A stretch of 64,000 bases of DNA, from NCBI GenBank assembly GCA_933228895.1, contig OW121848.1, positions 85,517,470 through 85,581,469 of the forward strand. Reading direction: 5' to 3'. Position numbers and translations under genes: made by a program. Numbering within the stretch: position 1 is the first letter of the stretch; every line of letters begins with the position of its first letter. Source of the DNA: Platycnemis pennipes. Taxonomy: Eukaryota; Arthropoda; Insecta; Odonata; Platycnemididae. Shown one piece after another: positions 60,981-64,000 of this stretch. Below the pieces are notes generated by a model. That model was not told where the DNA came from. It did no database searches and saw only the letters and a list, made by a program, of their open reading frames with translations.

Positions 60981-61719
60981 CGAGGAAAGATTTGTGTGAT
61001 CAGAGATTTTAGTGAGTGATAATCTTTTCTTTATTTTGCGCTCCAGTTAGATGGAATGGGGCTTGGGATACGGCTGCGAGTACAAAGTTTTCTGGTCAAT
61101 TCTTTATGCATTTAAAACCTTCGTTTTTTACATATTTTCCGCTAACCTTTGAATATTCCACGAAATTCTAAATGTACTCATCATCCCTATTTCTATTTTA
61201 TGATAAACATTCATAGATTTGTGATGGGATATCTGGTAGCATAAATGCTTACTTTTGAAGAGTGAATCCCTGTCAAACAGTCATACCACGCGGAAAATAG
61301 GTTAATAAAAAAGTTATAATTTATAGATTTCAAGCAAATTGTGAAATTACAGTGACCTCCTGTGTAATAGCAAAACTCATAACTATGGAACAATATTTGG
61401 AACTCCATTTCCTCTCTTCCACTCTAGCTGGGAGGTGAAAAAATGAATTTCGAATTGCAATTTTGTTTCGGTTTTCACTCCACAGTCTCCTGGCTTCGGT
61501 GCAACAACGAGACAAATATTAGAAAATAATGAATCGCGAAGGTAAAATTCTACACCCCTCACGGTGCTTATGAGATTTCGCAACATCCACGCGATTTTTA
61601 TAGCAGATCATCTTTCCGCCCCAAATTCTTCCTCATAAACTTATTTGTAACTCGAAGAGCTCCTTTCAAAGTTTTAATTTAGGTGTTGCCGAGCGGATGA
61701 CTCAGCAAAATACGACTTA
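60981..61719. other. AT-rich spacer
   Basis: I see nothing supported here. Confidence 0.5.
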
Positions 61720-62480
61720 TGGCACCTCAAATTTCTCAAGAAACGATTTTTGTGCACTCTTACCTCCGGGGTCCTTCTACTTCGCCCGTTTCCGGGCGCA
61801 GTTTCCTCCTTCTCCCTCCTCGAAGCCGTACCCTCCGGGCGCCTTGAAGGACCTCTCCTCCCCCAACCCCCTGGCTCCCTCTACCGTCTCGATCCCTCAC
61901 GTCTCCTTCCTCCTAGTGTAAGGAGAACTCGCCCTCCGGCCCTTCTTCCTCCAACCAACCCCTTCCTCCCTCCCTCGTCTCCGAACCTTGTCGCAGAGAG
62001 AGGGAGAGCCCGTGTTTTTGATCTGCAGGGCAAACACCCATCTTAGTATTATCATGCGCAGATTAGCAGCCCTATCTTGGGAGCCTCGAAAGCAGCAATT
62101 AGCTAATTTGATTTCATCCTCCTCCTTCGCCCTATTCCTTCCGTTTCTCTTCCTCCGTCCCTCTTCCTCCATCTTCCTTCCTCAACTTTAACTCCGCTCC
62201 CTCCATTCTCAGCCATCTTATCCTAACCCCCTTGGGTATCTCTTTCTCCGTCGTCGCTTCGTCACGAAATTTTCTTTCCTCTCCTCGTCTCCTTCTTCCT
62301 CAGGCAAACCATTTCTTCCGATGAGGACTTCTTCCACGACCCAACCTCGTTTTCCCTCAAGGTTCTCTCCGTGTCATCACTCCCCGTTCCTTTTCGCGTT
62401 CGTCCCCTCCCTGATAGCGACCCACACCACTCCCAGTCCTTTACTTCAATCCTTTCATTTTTCCATGGTAGTTGGGACGT
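61720..62480. other. Pyrimidine-rich island
   Basis: The plus strand is C/T-rich with CCTCC and TTCCTC runs. Frames are Pro/Ser/Leu-rich without domain. Confidence 0.55.
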
Positions 62481-63000
62481 AAGAATGGTTTTTATTGCTT
62501 TTATTCTTGCCTCAAAGTTTTGAGGAAGTACTGGGTAAATTAATTTTTCGATATTTTGCTCTCAGCGAAACCTGGGGAAACTCCTTCGAGGATTATATAA
62601 ACTTTCATCTTACATTCATCGAATGACGTTTTACCGTAGTTATCTAGCTCGATAGATAGCTGAGGATTTTAAGGAAATAAAGTAAGAGTTGCCAATGAAA
62701 ATGGATTTTTGTGTTCCGAAACCGAGGAATTGTGTCACAAATCAGGTGCTTAGTATAAGAAAAGAACCGAGACTCAAGTTTTGAGGAGGGGGAGGATTAA
62801 GCTAAAATTCAAAACTTGAAGTTAAATTAATTCCGCACGAGTCATTTTGAAACACTGTAGTGCCGGGAAGATATAACTCTAACCTAACAGGTTGTAGTTA
62901 AGTCCTACTGAAAAGCTAATAAGATGTACCTTATTGTTTTTACTAGTGCCTGAATGGTAGCAGTATGTACTCCTTCTCAGCCCATATGGGCCAGGGGATC
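62481..63000. other. AT-rich spacer
   Basis: I see nothing supported here. Confidence 0.5.
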
Positions 63001-63185
63001 AAGTTATTTAGTGGTTAGAGTACGGACCTCCCACCACGAGGGCCGGGTTCGAATCCCGACAGTAGCAGAGATTTTTAATGACTACCCTACTTGAGTGCCA
63101 TTTGAAGAGCACTTCAAGTTCAATACTCCGTCCGTCGGGTGGGACGTTAAACCGTGGCTTAAAGACTTTAGTTAAGAGGAGACAA
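63001..63185 (+). mobile_element. tRNA-derived SINE of a second family
   Basis: A tRNA-like head has an A-box-like TAGTGGTTAGAG (63009-63020) and a perfect B box GGTTCGAATCC (63046-63056) inside CCGGGTTCGAATCCCGAC. The body contains TCCGTCGGGTGGGACGTTAAA (63130 onward). It lacks the ATGGATGTTGTGT block of the other SINEs, so it is a separate family, and its promoter boxes are better preserved. A true tRNA gene is unlikely, as no full acceptor stem is seen. Confidence 0.8.
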
Positions 63186-63514
63186 TGCCGACGCTGTTTT
63201 TCTCTCCACTCTTCCTCTGTCCCCTGATCAACCCTACTTCAACCTAATTAGCAACGTATCCTTAAAATCACGCAGATATCTTATCTGTCGGTCGCCTCTC
63301 TCGAATAACAACTAATATTGCCCATTTGAGCCATAGATAGTGCTTGTTAGGATGAGCTTAGTTTCATTATTGAAACAAAGCAAGTAGTTAGATTGACTTC
63401 ATTTAGGGTAAAGGTAAATCAAAATAAATTGTTGGCATTATTATACGTATGCGTTCATTTTATACTTATCTTTCAGGATTCATTTAGACAATGCTATCCA
63501 TTGTTAGTACTTTT
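63186..63514. other. Short spacer
   Basis: This lies between the SINE and the non-LTR fragment, and may contain the 3' part of that element. I see nothing definite. Confidence 0.45.
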
Positions 63515-64000
63515 TTGTCTATTTCCAAAACATTTTTTTTGCCCTTTTGTTCTTGCCCTTTTGCTTGGGCAATTCTACTGGCAATTTTTCTTTTATTTCG
63601 TCCATCGCTGGTTACTCGGCTTCCCAGGTAGCAGAACTCGATTTTTTGTTTTCCTAGTTTAACATTGGCCCTGCTTCCTTTCTCTTACTGCATACCATTA
63701 CCTTAGTTTTCTTTTTATTGATCTTCAGATGATATCTGGTCAATGTTCTTTCCATATTTCCTAGTGTCTTCTTTAAATCTCCCTCTATTTCTGCCATGAC
63801 TGCTATGTCACCGGCGAATCGTAGCATGCTGATTTTCTCCGCGTGGATATTCATTCCCGGAGACTTTTCTTTAACTTCATGGATGGCTTTCTCGATGTAG
63901 ACATTGAATAATACGGGAGACAGTGCACATCCTTGCCTCACTCCTTTCTTTATGCTTGCTTCTGTACTGCTGGGTCCTGATTTGATTATGGCCATCTGGT
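63515..64000 (-). pseudogene. Non-LTR retrotransposon reverse transcriptase, partial at the window edge
   Basis: Minus-strand reading from the edge gives ASIKKGVRQGCALSPVLFNV, the motif GxxQG-x-x-LSPxLFN of the reverse transcriptase palm. MLRFAGDIAVMAE follows, where FADD is changed to FAGD, and then LKKTLGNMERTLTRYHLKIN and KKKTKVMVCSKR. A single-base frameshift near 63658 moves the reading into NVKLGKQKIEFCYLGSRVTS and DGRNKRKIASRIAQAK. The loss of the first catalytic Asp of FADD and the frameshift make it inactive. The endonuclease part, if present, lies beyond base 64000. Confidence 0.85.

Overview
The window is eukaryotic nuclear DNA. It most likely comes from an arthropod, probably an insect with a fairly large, repeat-rich genome. 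The reasons are long AT-rich non-coding stretches, a split homeobox gene with a 7.3 kb intron, fossils of Penelope-like, non-LTR and pogo-type elements, tRNA-derived SINEs and MITEs, and no bacterial operon structure. I cannot name the species.

Only one host gene is firmly recognisable: the motor-neuron homeobox gene exex (HB9/MNX1 family), on the minus strand. One exon (29987-30195) carries a poly-His stretch and homeodomain residues 1-44. The last exon (22209-22664) carries homeodomain residues 45-60, a basic and proline-rich tail and the stop codon. The intron between them falls at Q44/V45 of the homeodomain. The first exon (N-terminus with the expected conserved block before the homeodomain) was not found in the 34 kb upstream, so it probably lies beyond base 64000. 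The intron holds a 199-bp foldback whose arms contain hammerhead-ribozyme-like cores resembling Penelope tails, two further short hairpins, and a stretch dense in homeodomain-type sites that could be an enhancer.

Layout. 1-8.7 kb: AT-rich DNA with a pyrimidine-rich block, a MITE, a non-LTR tail, two SINEs and a badly decayed pogo-like DDE transposase (6.35-7.02 kb). 9.06-11.36 kb: Penelope-like element PLE1 with long inverted arms. 12.8-13.3 kb: non-LTR reverse transcriptase tail. 14.3-15.8 kb: purine/pyrimidine island. 16.6-18.2 kb: a second, more decayed Penelope element (PLE2). 22.2-30.2 kb: exex. 30-64 kb: AT-rich DNA interrupted every few kb by GC-rich islands with strong purine or pyrimidine strand bias, plus scattered repeats. 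These include a hairpin repeat family clustered at 44.7-47.6 kb, SINEs at 37.4, 55.1 and 63.0 kb, and a non-LTR reverse transcriptase fragment running off the right edge.

Many long open frames lie in the low-complexity islands and are compositional artefacts. They are not annotated as genes. Assignments rest on reading translations and motifs by eye. No database search was possible, so subfamily names for the mobile elements are provisional.
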